NCBI RefSeq assembly: GCF_000308595.1
Contig: NZ_BAGA01000127.1
Location: 1 to 64,000, forward strand
Direction: 5' to 3'
DNA: 64,000 bases
Origin: Nocardia higoensis NBRC 100133
GTDB taxonomy: Bacteria > Actinomycetota > Actinomycetes > Mycobacteriales > Mycobacteriaceae
A program made the position numbers and the translations under genes. Of this stretch, positions 26,121-34,715 are shown one piece after another. The notes below the pieces were generated by a model, which worked only from the letters and a program-made list of their open reading frames with translations, was not told the DNA's origin and did not search any database. The stretch's first letter is position 1; the number at the start of each line of letters is the position of its first letter.

Positions 26121-26487
26121 GCGACCAGTCTGACCGCAGCGACTGAGAGCCGACTGAGAGGGTCCGTGCGACACGCCGCAGAGCCGGTCCCGTCGGCGAC
26201 ACGCCGACTCGGACGGGTGACCAGCACCTTTCCCGCGATCCGGCCGCGCCTCGCCGGAGGTCTGTCCGTTTCGCTGCGAAAGCCGTTAGCGGCGGGCATA
26301 TTAGAGAATAATCGAGCCGCATGCCCCGGATTGCCGTTACAAGTCAGGCACGGTATGTTCCCTGCGGTAAAAACAAGACCTCGAGTTGGTTCTCAACGGG
26401 TTGGTTCACGGGTTGGTTCCGAGACTTATGTTGAACAGCCGCTAACCTTCCCGGGGAACCCGCGCGGAGTGGAGGCGACGGAAGCGG
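26121..26487. promoter_or_regulatory. Divergent promoter region of mprA and the Cvn operon
   Basis: This 367-bp gap has no gene. It includes three copies of GTTGGTTC at 26385-26392, 26400-26407 and 26412-26419, near the Cvn side. MprA is known to bind direct repeats, so self-control here is plausible, though these octamers do not obviously match the mycobacterial MprA box. No core promoter was assigned. Confidence 0.5.
26385..26419. repeat. Three direct repeats GTTGGTTC
   Basis: The octamer GTTGGTTC occurs three times on one strand with start-to-start distances of 15 and 12 bp, about 70-100 bp upstream of the Cvn kinase start. This is a candidate regulator-binding array. Confidence 0.5.
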
Positions 26488-29406
26488 ATGGATGCAGCAC
26501 CGCGTTCCCGGCAATTCAGCTTGTCGAACTGGCCAGTCACCCGCAAGGTCGGGATCGTGCTCCTGCTCCCCGTGGTGCTGGCGTCGACCTTCGCGGCGCT
26601 GCGGATCAACGATGAGCTGAGCCTGATCTCCCAGCTCGACGCCGCGACCGGGCAGGCGCAGCTCCTGCGGCCGATGCTCGAATACGGTTCGTCCGCAGAG
26701 CAGTTGGCGATCACCGCGATCACCGCCGACCCGGCGAGCAATCCCGATCCGGCCACCGACGCCGCCGCGGCCGAGTTCGACCAGGCCGCCGCCGACCTCG
26801 AGACGGCCATGCGCTCGGTCGACGCCGAGAACGTGGTCGAGGAGCTCAACGCGGCGATCGCCGCGGGCCGGGTGATGCGCAACGGCCTGCGCGGCAGCTC
26901 GCCGGTGACGATCGCCGAGCAGGTCGGCGAGGTCGACAACCGCATCATCGCGGCCACCTCGGTGTCCTCCTCCATCGAGGAGATCACCATTCAGCGCTAC
27001 TTCCTGCAGCTGGGCCTGATCGCCAACGCGCGGCGCCTGCTGACCCAGGAACACCTGATGGTGGCCACCGCCGACGCCGCGGCCAATCCGGCCATGCGCG
27101 CCAACATCCTCACCACGCTGGGCGCGGAGATCGTGCTCATCAACGTCTACGCGCAGCTGAGCCCGGAGACCGCGGCCAACGCGGGCACCCTCGTCGAAGC
27201 GGTGCAGACCCGTATCGGCACGATGGCGCAGAACACCGGCAGCCTGTCGAGCAACCCGGTCATCTTCGACTCGCTGCGCTCCAATGCCGACGAGTACAAC
27301 GAGGCCACCTCCTCGCTGCTCGACATCATCGACCGCAAGCTGGCCGACCGGACCGCCGAACTGCGCGGCGTGGTGCTGCGCGATATCGCGATCGTGGTCA
27401 CGACCCTGCTGGCCGGCCTCGCGCTCGCGCTCGCGGTCGCCCGCTCGCTGGTGCTCCCGATCCGCCGCCTGCGCCACGGCGCACTGCAGGTCGCCCACGT
27501 CGACCTGCCCAACGAGCTCGAGGTGGTGCGCTCCGGCGGCGCCACCCCGGAACCGACGCGCGTCGAGGTGCACACCACAGAAGAGATCGGCCAGCTGGCC
27601 CGGGCCGTCGACGACATCCACGGCGCCGCGCTCCACCTGGCCGCCGAACAGGCCCGCCTGCGCCTGCAGATCGGCAGCATGTTCGAGACCCTCTCGCGGC
27701 GCAGCCAGTCCCTCGTCGAACAGCAACTCTCGCTGATCGAGGAACTCGAGCACGACGAGGACGATTCCGGCCGCCTGCAGAGCCTGTTCCGCCTCGACCA
27801 CCTCGCCACCCGCATGCGCCGCAACGGCGACAACCTGCTCGTGCTGGCCGGCACCGCGCTGCGCCGCGGCCACCTGCCGCCGGTGCCGCTGTCGGACATG
27901 CTCTGGAGCGCGGTCTCCCAGGTCGAGGACTATCAGCGCGTCGAGATCGGCGCCGCTCCCGACGGTGTGGTGCCCGGCGAGCCCGCCGTCGACATCGAGC
28001 ACCTGCTCGCCGAGCTGATCGACAACGCGCTGCGCTACTCCCCGCCGACCACCTCGGTGGCGGTGTCGGTGGCCCGCTCGGTCGACGGCGGCTACCTGAT
28101 CGAGATCATGGACCGCGGCCTCGGCATGTCGGCCGAGGACCTGCAGACCGTCAACAGCCATCTGGCCTCCGGTGGTGAGGTCACGGTCGAAACCGCGCGC
28201 CGCATGGGTCTGTTCGTGGTCGGCCGCCTGGCCAAGCGCCACAACATCACCGTGAACCTGCGCCGCACGTCGGCGATGACCCAGCAGCCTGGCATCACCG
28301 CCAGCGTGCACCTGCCCGGGTCGCTGGTGACCGCGCTGCCGCCGAACGACAAGCACCCGAAGGAACTGCTCTCCCCGACTCCGTCGAAGCCCGAGCAGAC
28401 CTCCTCCTTCGAACTGCCCGGCGCGCCGCCGCCGCGGATCCTGCAGCCGGTGCCCAGCCCGGCCTCGGCCGATCTCGGTTCCGCGCCGGAACCGGGTTCG
28501 CACGGCACCAACGGCGGCACCGGCAACGGCCTGCCGCAGCGCCGACCGGCCATCCGGGTCGCACCCGCACCCGATCGCGGCGCAGACCGGCCCGCGTTCA
28601 CCGGGGAGTCGCCGAAGGTCGACGTGTGGGCCGAGCCGGAGAACTACGCGGACACCCCCGCCCCCGATTCGTTCCCCGCGGAGTCGCTCGCCCAGGACTC
28701 CTACTCCTCGGAGACCTATTCCTCGGGTACCTATTCCTCCGAGGCGTACTCCTCGCCGTCCTACCCGACCGAGACCTACGAGCCCGCCGCGAGCGGCGCG
28801 CAGTCCTCCGGCGCCGGATCGCGCGGCGCCGCCGACTCGCATCCGACGGAGGTCTACTCCAGTTCGCCGGCGCGTTCCTTCGAGGGCTACCAGGGCGATC
28901 CGTACGTCACCGACGTCTATGTCCCCGGTGACCCGGTTCCGCAGCAGGTCCCGATCCCCCGGCGCGAACCGGCCGGCCAGCAGGCGGCCGCCCCGCAGAG
29001 CACGGCCGCACAGACCACCTCGACCGGATTGCGTCCGGTCACCACCGAGTCACCGACGCCGATCTACCAGCGGATGGTGTCGGAGTGGCTGGTGGAGCCC
29101 GCGTCCTCGGGCTCGGAGGGCGAGGACGACAAGGACAACAGTGCGGGCGGCGGCGAGTGGTCCGCGCCGGGCGACACCGGCTGGGCGGCCGCGGCCGAAG
29201 CCAGCAAGCCCACGGTGTCCGGCCGGACCAACGGTGGTCTGCCGATCCGCCGCCCCGGCGCCCAACTGGTGCCGGGCGGTCTCGCACCGGCCAACGAATC
29301 GAACGCGCGCGATCCGGAAGAGATCCGCAACAGTTTGACCAGGCATCTCAGCGGGGTCCGCAGTGGGCGGGCCGACGCCCAGTACAACGACGGAGGGCTC
29401 GAGTGA
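26488..29406 (+). CDS. Cvn conservon sensor histidine kinase-like protein (CvnA)
   Basis: This 972-residue protein has two membrane helices (about 14-32 and 305-325) flanking an extracytoplasmic helical sensor domain of the nitrate/nitrite-sensing type. HAMP follows (about 325-375), then a helical region, and an ATPase domain with the N-box ELIDNALRYSP and G-box MDRGLGMSAED (about 535-560). The classic His phosphorylation motif is not clear, as usual for CvnA. The last 350 residues are disordered and include SSETYSSGTYSSEAYSS repeats. Its stop overlaps the GTG of the roadblock gene. Cvn systems act as G-protein-like signalling complexes at the membrane. Confidence 0.88.
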   Translation: MDAAPRSRQFSLSNWPVTRKVGIVLLLPVVLASTFAALRINDELSLISQLDAATGQAQLLRPMLEYGSSAEQLAITAITADPASNPDPATDAAAAEFDQAAADLETAMRSVDAENVVEELNAAIAAGRVMRNGLRGSSPVTIAEQVGEVDNRIIAATSVSSSIEEITIQRYFLQLGLIANARRLLTQEHLMVATADAAANPAMRANILTTLGAEIVLINVYAQLSPETAANAGTLVEAVQTRIGTMAQNTGSLSSNPVIFDSLRSNADEYNEATSSLLDIIDRKLADRTAELRGVVLRDIAIVVTTLLAGLALALAVARSLVLPIRRLRHGALQVAHVDLPNELEVVRSGGATPEPTRVEVHTTEEIGQLARAVDDIHGAALHLAAEQARLRLQIGSMFETLSRRSQSLVEQQLSLIEELEHDEDDSGRLQSLFRLDHLATRMRRNGDNLLVLAGTALRRGHLPPVPLSDMLWSAVSQVEDYQRVEIGAAPDGVVPGEPAVDIEHLLAELIDNALRYSPPTTSVAVSVARSVDGGYLIEIMDRGLGMSAEDLQTVNSHLASGGEVTVETARRMGLFVVGRLAKRHNITVNLRRTSAMTQQPGITASVHLPGSLVTALPPNDKHPKELLSPTPSKPEQTSSFELPGAPPPRILQPVPSPASADLGSAPEPGSHGTNGGTGNGLPQRRPAIRVAPAPDRGADRPAFTGESPKVDVWAEPENYADTPAPDSFPAESLAQDSYSSETYSSGTYSSEAYSSPSYPTETYEPAASGAQSSGAGSRGAADSHPTEVYSSSPARSFEGYQGDPYVTDVYVPGDPVPQQVPIPRREPAGQQAAAPQSTAAQTTSTGLRPVTTESPTPIYQRMVSEWLVEPASSGSEGEDDKDNSAGGGEWSAPGDTGWAAAAEASKPTVSGRTNGGLPIRRPGAQLVPGGLAPANESNARDPEEIRNSLTRHLSGVRSGRADAQYNDGGLE

Positions 29407-29813
29407 CCGAGAAACCAAGCACCACAACGGACGAGAACCTGAACTGGCTGGTCACCCGCTTCACCAGGGACGTGCCCGGGGTCACCCACGCGGTGCTGGT
29501 TTCCGCCGACGGGTTGCTCCAGGCCACCAGCCCGCATCTGCCCGCCGACCGCGCCGAGCAGCTGTCCGCGGTGACCGCCGGCCTGGCCAGCCTGTCCGCG
29601 GGCGCCGCCCAGCTGTTCAACGGCGGCAAGGTGATGCAGTCCATCGTGGACATGCAGCGCGGGTATCTGCTGGTGATGACCGTCGGCAATGGTTCGCACC
29701 TGGCGGTGCTGGCCAACAAGACCCACGACATCGGACGCATCGGCTACGAGATGGCGCTGCTCGTCGACCGGGTCGGCTCGGTGGTCCAGGCGACCGCGCG
29801 TAGTGCCGTCTGA
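29403..29813 (+). CDS. Roadblock/LC7-domain protein (CvnB)
   Basis: This 136-residue single roadblock/LC7 domain has NWLVTRFTRDVPGVTHAVLVSADGLLQA at the start and GYLLVMTVGNGSHLAVLANK in the core. Such proteins regulate small GTPases, here probably the CvnD-type protein. The GTG at 29403 overlaps the kinase stop (GTGA), indicating coupled translation and roughly equal amounts. Confidence 0.92.
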   Translation: MTEKPSTTTDENLNWLVTRFTRDVPGVTHAVLVSADGLLQATSPHLPADRAEQLSAVTAGLASLSAGAAQLFNGGKVMQSIVDMQRGYLLVMTVGNGSHLAVLANKTHDIGRIGYEMALLVDRVGSVVQATARSAV

Positions 29814-29820
29814 GAGTGGA

Positions 29821-30195
29821 ATGTCCACCCCATCCGGCGGGGGGCCGGGTATTCCGCCTACCCGAGTCCGCCCCTACGCGTTGACCTCGGGCCGGACCGA
29901 ACCCGCGGTCGACCTTCCCCTGGAGGCGGTCATCGAGACCATCTCCTACACTGCCCATCTCGAATGGCCGGTCGGCGATATCCGCACCGATATCGTCAGG
30001 CTGGGCACCGCGCGTCTGTCGGTCGCCGAGATCACCGCCAAACTTCAGCGTCCGCTGGGTCTGGTGCGCGTCGTGATCGGAGATCTCGTCGTCGCTGGAA
30101 CGTTGCGTGTGCATTGGACCCTGAGTGACCAGGCGAGCTATGACGAGCGCCTGTCCCTGATGGAGAGGACATTGCGTGGACTCCGCGCCCTATAA
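29821..30195 (+). CDS. DUF742 protein (CvnC)
   Basis: This 124-residue protein matches the DUF742 conservon component: RVRPYALTSGRTEP near the start and a winged-helix-like part RLSVAEITAKLQRPLGLVRVVIGDLVVAG. It begins 7 bp after the roadblock gene and its 3' end overlaps the GTPase gene by 20 bp. Its biochemical role is not known; the helix-turn-helix-like fold suggests protein or DNA contact. Confidence 0.9.
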   Translation: MSTPSGGGPGIPPTRVRPYALTSGRTEPAVDLPLEAVIETISYTAHLEWPVGDIRTDIVRLGTARLSVAEITAKLQRPLGLVRVVIGDLVVAGTLRVHWTLSDQASYDERLSLMERTLRGLRAL

Positions 30196-30808
30196 CCCCA
30201 CGCCGTTCGGCGGCACGGCGCCGCAGGACAACCGCACCGCCTCGACCAAGATCGTCGTCGCCGGTGGTTTCGGTGCGGGCAAGACCACCTTCGTCGGCGC
30301 CGTCTCGGAGATCGTGCCGTTGCGGACCGAGGCGATGGTGACCGGGTTCTCCGATGGCATCGACGACCTCGCCGCCACCCCCGGCAAGGAAACGACCACG
30401 GTCGCCATGGATTTCGGTCGCATCATGCTGCCGGGCAACCTGACGCTGTACCTGTTCGGCACGCCGGGTCAGCGCCGGTTCTGGTTCATGTGGGACGACC
30501 TGATCCGCGGCGCCATCGGCGCGGTGGTGCTCGTCGACACCCGGCGCATCGAGGACAGCTTCGCGGCGGTCGACTTCTTCGAGGCCCGCGGCCTGCCGTT
30601 CCTGGTGGCGGTCAACAGATTCCCCGACGCCCCCCGCTTCCCGGTGGCCGAATTGCGTGAGGCCCTGTCGGTTCGCCCGATCGTGCCGATCGTCGACATC
30701 GACGCGCGCAACGCCATGGAGGTGCGCCAGTCGCTGGCGGCGGTGACCGAGTACGCGATCCAGCGTCTCGCCGCGCAGCAGCGGGAACAGCCGGTCGGAC
30801 AGGCGTGA
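30176..30808 (+). CDS. Conservon Ras-like GTP/ATP-binding protein (CvnD)
   Basis: This 210-residue P-loop protein has Walker A GGFGAGKTT (about residues 31-39), a switch-like T in ETTTVAMDFGR, the G3-like LYLFGTPGQ (GTPGQ in place of DxxGQ) and the G4-like AVNRF (N-R-F in place of NKxD). The GTG start lies inside the end of the DUF742 gene. It is the G-protein part of the conservon, expected to be controlled by the roadblock protein and kinase. Confidence 0.92.
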   Translation: MDSAPYNPTPFGGTAPQDNRTASTKIVVAGGFGAGKTTFVGAVSEIVPLRTEAMVTGFSDGIDDLAATPGKETTTVAMDFGRIMLPGNLTLYLFGTPGQRRFWFMWDDLIRGAIGAVVLVDTRRIEDSFAAVDFFEARGLPFLVAVNRFPDAPRFPVAELREALSVRPIVPIVDIDARNAMEVRQSLAAVTEYAIQRLAAQQREQPVGQA

Positions 30809-30821
30809 GGGTGCTGCCGCG

Positions 30822-31631
30822 GTGAGCTACTTCTCCATGGGCTACTGGGTCGTCGGCCTGGCGGCACTGGTCTCGACGGTCGGCGCCCTGGTCGGCCTGA
30901 TCTGCGTACGGCAGTCGACCGAATCGGTGACCCAGAAGTTCCGCCTGGTCTGGCAGGTCGCGGCCGCGGTGTGCCTGGGAGGCGTCGGCACCTGGTTGGC
31001 TGTCTTCGTCTCGATGCTCGGCGTGGCCCCGACCGACGACGGTGTGATCCGCTACGAATCCACCCGCCTGGTGACCGCAGGCGTGATCGCGGTCGTCGCC
31101 GTGCTCGGCGCGCTGCTGATATTGGGGACGAAGGCGGATCTGCCGCGCCTGGGCGCCGCGGGCCTGACCATGGGCCTCGGCACCACGATCATGCTGTTCG
31201 TGGCGATGAACGGCGTGCATGTGCGCGGGTCGGTGCGGACCGCGTGGTGGGCGGTGGTGGTGGCCGCGCTGATCGCCATCGCCATCGCCACGGCGACCCT
31301 GTGGTTCGTGCTGCGGCGCACGCCCATCCGGGTGCTGGTCGCGGCCTCCGTGTTGTTCGCGGTGGGCACGCTGGGCATGCACTACGTGCGGCTGGCCGGA
31401 ATGGCGATCGAGCTCGACGAGAGCATCGCCCGTCCGCTCGGCGACGATCTGTTCGGCTTCCTGGTTCCCATGTTCGTGCTCGGCATGCTCTCGCTGGCGG
31501 TGCCGATCACCGCGGTGCTGGTGGCCCCCGACCGCAGGCTGCGGTCCACACCCACACCGACCCCCGCCACCGCACAGGCGCAGGCCTTCGATGCGGGCGA
31601 GACGATGGTGATCGGCGCGTCCCGCTTCTAG
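30822..31631 (+). CDS. MHYT-domain seven-helix membrane protein
   Basis: This 269-residue protein has about seven membrane helices. MHYT domains have conserved M-H-Y motifs thought to bind copper or a gas ligand. Here only the third repeat is well kept (GTLGMHYVRLAGMAI); the first (WLAVFVSMLG) and second (IMLFVAMNGV) have lost the His. It starts at GTG 13 bp after the conservon GTPase gene, so it is probably a membrane partner of this Cvn system. The reduced ligand set argues against a standard multi-metal site. Confidence 0.8.
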   Translation: MSYFSMGYWVVGLAALVSTVGALVGLICVRQSTESVTQKFRLVWQVAAAVCLGGVGTWLAVFVSMLGVAPTDDGVIRYESTRLVTAGVIAVVAVLGALLILGTKADLPRLGAAGLTMGLGTTIMLFVAMNGVHVRGSVRTAWWAVVVAALIAIAIATATLWFVLRRTPIRVLVAASVLFAVGTLGMHYVRLAGMAIELDESIARPLGDDLFGFLVPMFVLGMLSLAVPITAVLVAPDRRLRSTPTPTPATAQAQAFDAGETMVIGASRF

Positions 31632-31693
31632 TTCCCGGGCCTGACCGTCACCGGGGACCGAGCGCAGGCCTTGCCCTACAGAGAGGAACGGAT

Positions 31694-32116
31694 GTGACGC
31701 CGGAGCAGGATGCCGTGCTGCGCGACATCCAGGTGCAGCTGCGCGGCCCCAGCCTGGCGGGCTGGCCGCAGCTGGGTGTCGACGCCGAGGGCAGGGCGCG
31801 CTCGCTGGTCGACGGCTTGGCGGCCGCCCTGCGCCGTATCGAGGACCTGACCGCCGAAACCGCCGAACTGCGTGCGCAGATCGGCGAACTCCGGACCGAG
31901 ATCAGCGAGTTGGAGGCGGGCACCGCCGATCTCGCCGATCAGGTGCAGCGCGCACAGGGCAAGGGCTTGCCGTGGCCGCTGTCGCTGATCGAGGGGCCGG
32001 TGGAGGTGATCGTGAACCAGCTGGCACGTCTGGAAGCGTTGCTCGCCGAACGGTCGTCGGCACCCCAGCAATTGAGCCTGCCCTGCCGTCCCGGCGACCG
32101 CGACGGATCACGCTGA
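31694..32116 (+). CDS. Coiled-coil hypothetical protein
   Basis: This 140-residue soluble protein has a strong heptad coiled coil (DLTAETAELRAQIGELRTEI and onward to VQRAQ, about residues 48-85) and no known enzyme motif. A Trp/Pro segment PWPLSLIEGPVEVIVNQLARLEALL follows. The GTG at 31694 has GAGAGGA 7 nt upstream. It lies 62 bp after the MHYT gene in the same direction, so it may be the last member of the conservon transcript. Function unknown. Confidence 0.75.
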   Translation: MTPEQDAVLRDIQVQLRGPSLAGWPQLGVDAEGRARSLVDGLAAALRRIEDLTAETAELRAQIGELRTEISELEAGTADLADQVQRAQGKGLPWPLSLIEGPVEVIVNQLARLEALLAERSSAPQQLSLPCRPGDRDGSR

Positions 32117-32146
32117 CGAGAAGGGGAATGCACCCGGCACCGAAGA

Positions 32147-32347
32147 TCATTCGGTGAGCGACCGGAACGGCAGAGGGTTCTTCCGGGAATCCCGGGTGAT
32201 CGCCAGAAGTTTGGCGATGAGCGGGTTCTCCCAGAACAGGAGAACCCGCCCTCGATGGATGAATGTACTCCGTTGCGGCGCGGAAAGCAGCGGTTCTCCG
32301 AGAAATTCTTCCGCGAAACCGGGTCCGCCCGAGCGCTTTTCGATCAT
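32147..32347 (-). CDS. Possible small protein, unsupported
   Basis: This 66-codon frame on the minus strand has acceptable codon use (MIEKRSGGPGFAEEF and FWENPLIAKLLAI) but no clear ribosome binding site and no recognised family. A 10-bp hairpin lies inside it, and the opposite strand has an equally long frame. The surrounding 422-bp gap (32117-32538) otherwise holds only hairpins. Confidence 0.25.
   Translation of the reverse strand: MIEKRSGGPGFAEEFLGEPLLSAPQRSTFIHRGRVLLFWENPLIAKLLAITRDSRKNPLPFRSLTE
32221..32249 (+). terminator. Hairpin after the Cvn/coiled-coil operon
   Basis: 10-bp perfect arms GCGGGTTCTC and GAGAACCCGC (32221-32230 and 32240-32249) have a 9-nt loop, about 105 bp beyond the coiled-coil gene. 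Confidence 0.5.
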
Positions 32348-32456
32348 GAGCTAATCGCGGGCAATCTTGTCCGCGACATCGCGACCGGTGCGCCGTCACA
32401 GTCGAATTGCCATTCGTTTGCCTGAAAACCTGCCGGTCCGTAGGACAGATATACGA

Positions 32457-32486
32457 GTGGGGTGGGTTCCGGCGAACCCACCCCAC
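32457..32486 (-). terminator. Terminator of the rpmF/CobW unit
   Basis: 13-bp perfect arms (32457-32469 and 32474-32486) have a CGGC tetraloop. It begins 52 bp after the rpmF stop on the minus strand. It also faces the Cvn transcript from the other side and may stop both. Confidence 0.7.
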
Positions 32487-32538
32487 TCCCCCTCATCGAA
32501 CGACCGGGCGATTCCCGGACATCGGCGATTTCCGGACC

Positions 32539-32712
32539 TCAGAGCCGTTCCGGATCGAGCAATCCCCGGCGCACCGCGGCCACCAACCGGCGCGGCACAC
32601 GGTGGGATACCCCGGCCACGGTCACCGTAACCAGCTCCGGCGCTTTCGCTTTCCACTGCGACCGGCGGCTGCGCGTATTCGACCGCGACATCCTCCGCTT
32701 CGGCACCGCCAT
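32539..32712 (-). CDS. rpmF: 50S ribosomal protein L32, zinc-free paralogue
   Basis: This 57-residue protein starts MAVPKRRMSRSNTRSRRSQW, the unmistakable L32 N-terminus, and ends DPERL. The CxxC pairs of the zinc-binding L32 are absent and the C-terminal ribbon is replaced by TVAGVSHRVPRRL. It lies 51 bp downstream of the CobW gene on the same strand and shares its upstream Zur-type operator. Zinc-free paralogues replace the zinc-binding ones when zinc is scarce. Confidence 0.93.
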   Translation of the reverse strand: MAVPKRRMSRSNTRSRRSQWKAKAPELVTVTVAGVSHRVPRRLVAAVRRGLLDPERL

Positions 32713-32763
32713 CTCAGTCCTCCTTCCCGGCGCGCACCCGGCGACCGTATCCGCGTCCAGACG

Positions 32764-34191
32764 TCACTGCGTTTCTCCCGTCCATCCGTTGCTTCCCAGC
32801 GCCGTGCCGCGGAAGACATCCTCGATTCCTTCGTCCATGTCCACGCAGGGGTCGGCATGCCACTCACCGAAGGGGTCCGCCCAGCGCGCCACCCGCTCCG
32901 GTGCGCTCTGCACCGTGCGCAGCTCGTCGTCGTCGACCAGCGCCCAGTGCAGCGCGGCGCGGATCTCGCCGGGGTCGGCGCCGCAGGCCAGCACGACCAC
33001 TTCGACGTGGCGGTCACCGAATCGCTCGTCCCAGCCGATCGCGGCCATCGCCCGCCGGTCCGGCTCGGCCGCGGCGTAGTCAGCGGCGCTCATCGCGGCC
33101 AGCCACGCACCGGCGCCGCCGACCCGCAGCCCACCGCCCGCGGACTCCAGCCACACCACTTCCTCGGGCTGGGTCGCCAGCCACACCCGGCCGCGCGCGC
33201 AGATCACGCCGTCGAGCAGGACATCGAGGGCCTCGTGCAAGCGCACGGGATGGAAGGGCCTGCGCGCGGAGAACTCCACGATCGTGACGCCGTGCTCGGC
33301 GGTCAGCGGCGGCTGTCCGCGCAGCAGCGGCGCGTGCGCGTCGAAGACCCGGCCACGCCGGGCATCTCCCGGAATGCGCGCGCACAGATCACCGACGAGC
33401 GTGCCGAGATCCGCCGCATCGACGTCCACGGCACCGGAATCGACAGGGCCGATATCGCCCGCGCCGGCAGCACCGTGCCCATCGGCCCCATCGCCCGCCC
33501 GGCCGTACCCGTCCAGCCAGACGACCGGTGCGGTGGGCGCGAGCCGGTCCAGCACCGCCGCCATCCGGCCGCGTGCGAGCGGGTCCATCGGCGGCTCGGC
33601 GACCAGCACCGCGTCGGCGACCTGCGCGGCCCCGACGGCCAACTGGGCGACAGTGCGATCGTCGTCGCCGACGACGGCCAGACCACGCTCGGCGACGGTC
33701 TCGTCGCCGAGGGCGTCTACCATCCAGTGCTCACCGTCCAGGCAGGCGAGCACGGCCTCGATGCGGACGCTGCGGCCCGCCGGGCCGTCCACACGCCCGT
33801 GCACTCCGGTCACCACCGTGTCGACGACGGCGCCGCAGATCGCCTCGGCCTCGAAAGCCGGATCAAGGGCGAGCACGATCCGACGCACCGAATCGCGGGC
33901 GGCGAGCGTGCACAGCAGCGGGAGCAGATCCGCGCGCAGCGTGCAGGACAGGCAGCAATGCGCCAGTTCGAGCACGACGTGGTCGTCGCGACCAGCACTC
34001 GTCAGCGTGCGGCGCACCACTCCCTCACGTAGCTCGCGCAGGTCGTAGCGGACGACGAGCGTCCCCTGCGCTCGCTCCAGGGTGGCGGCCAGCCGGCGCA
34101 CGACCGCCTCGGCACGGCCGGGCGGGCTGGTGAGCACCAGCACCGGGGTACGGCGATCGAGATCGCCGGGCGGGGCGGAATCGAGCGGCAC
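32764..34191 (-). CDS. CobW-family zinc-starvation protein, Rv0106/Mrf-like
   Basis: This 475-residue protein has the COG0523 metal-site region as LELAHCCLSCTLRADLL (Cys79, Cys80, Cys83) and the C-terminal CobW domain (IVEFSARRPFHPVRL and WLESAGGGLRV). The Walker A motif GxxGAGKT expected near the start is missing: the region reads VLVLTSPPGRAEAVVRRL. As I recall, the M. tuberculosis homologue Rv0106 and the M. smegmatis Mrf protein share this pattern; Mrf recruits the hibernation factor to zinc-free ribosomes. GTG at 34191 was chosen because the longer frame runs across the Zur operator and antisense to rpmB. rpmF follows in the same unit. Confidence 0.85.
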   Translation of the reverse strand: MPLDSAPPGDLDRRTPVLVLTSPPGRAEAVVRRLAATLERAQGTLVVRYDLRELREGVVRRTLTSAGRDDHVVLELAHCCLSCTLRADLLPLLCTLAARDSVRRIVLALDPAFEAEAICGAVVDTVVTGVHGRVDGPAGRSVRIEAVLACLDGEHWMVDALGDETVAERGLAVVGDDDRTVAQLAVGAAQVADAVLVAEPPMDPLARGRMAAVLDRLAPTAPVVWLDGYGRAGDGADGHGAAGAGDIGPVDSGAVDVDAADLGTLVGDLCARIPGDARRGRVFDAHAPLLRGQPPLTAEHGVTIVEFSARRPFHPVRLHEALDVLLDGVICARGRVWLATQPEEVVWLESAGGGLRVGGAGAWLAAMSAADYAAAEPDRRAMAAIGWDERFGDRHVEVVVLACGADPGEIRAALHWALVDDDELRTVQSAPERVARWADPFGEWHADPCVDMDEGIEDVFRGTALGSNGWTGETQ

Positions 34192-34206
34192 CAGATGCCC
34201 CTTTCG

Positions 34207-34276
34207 ATAATGATTGTCATTTCGGTCGCCGTCAGCGTACAGTCCCCTGCGGCCATTGTCGAAAATGATTACCAAC
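34207..34276. promoter_or_regulatory. Bidirectional Zur-type operator
   Basis: Between the divergent CobW and rpmB starts lie AATGA-TTG-TCATT (34209-34221), 18 bp upstream of the CobW start, and GAAAATGATTACCAAC (34261-34276), 20 bp before rpmB. Both match the actinobacterial Zur box core AATGATTNTCATT, the first on both arms, the second mainly on one. This agrees with derepression of the zinc-free ribosomal proteins on zinc loss. Confidence 0.8.
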
Positions 34277-34296
34277 AACAAGGAGGAGGCCCGGAC

Positions 34297-34533
34297 ATGT
34301 CCGCCCACTGCCAGGTCACCGGGCGCAAGCCCGGCTTCGGCAAGTCCGTCTCGCACTCGCACGTTCGTACCGGCCGGCGCTGGGATCCCAACATCCAACG
34401 CAAGACGTACTTCCTGCCCAGCGAAGGAAGGCGCGTCACGCTGACCGTGTCCACCAAGGGCATCAAGACCATCGATCGCGACGGGATCGAGGCCGTGATC
34501 GCACGCCTGCGCGCCCGCGGCGAGAAGATCTGA
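34297..34533 (+). CDS. rpmB: 50S ribosomal protein L28, zinc-free paralogue
   Basis: This 78-residue L28 begins MSAHCQVTGRKPGFGKSVSHSH and contains SEGRRVTLTVSTKGIKTIDRDGIE. Only one Cys is present, so the zinc ribbon of C+ L28 is absent. It is the first gene of the rpmB-rpmG-rpsN-rpsR operon, 20 bp from a Zur half-site. AAGGAGGAGG lies 7 nt before the ATG. Confidence 0.95.
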   Translation: MSAHCQVTGRKPGFGKSVSHSHVRTGRRWDPNIQRKTYFLPSEGRRVTLTVSTKGIKTIDRDGIEAVIARLRARGEKI

Positions 34534-34544
34534 GGAGCGCCGAC

Positions 34545-34715
34545 GTGGCATCGAAATCCACCGAGACGAGGCCCATCGTCAAGCTGAAATCCACGGCGGG
34601 CACGGGCTATACCTATGTCACCCGCAAGAACCGCCGCAACGATCCCGACCGCATGATGTTGCGCAAGTACGACCCGGTCGTGCGCAGACACGTCGACTTC
34701 CGCGAGGAGCGCTGA
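34545..34715 (+). CDS. rpmG: 50S ribosomal protein L33, zinc-free paralogue
   Basis: This 56-residue protein (VASKSTETRPIVKLKSTAGT to HVDFREER) contains the L33 signature YTYVTRKNRRNDPDRMMLRKYDP. It has no Cys, so it is the zinc-independent form. It starts at GTG 11 bp after rpmB with GAGGAG upstream, and its TGA overlaps the rpsN ATG (TGATG). Confidence 0.95.
   Translation: MASKSTETRPIVKLKSTAGTGYTYVTRKNRRNDPDRMMLRKYDPVVRRHVDFREER

Noticed and set aside
23916..26615. 899-codon plus-strand frame over mprB and mprA
   Set aside because: It is antisense to clearly conserved two-component genes.
32154..32354. Plus-strand 66-codon gene in the gap before rpmF
   Set aside because: It has no ribosome site or homology and competes with an equally weak minus-strand frame.
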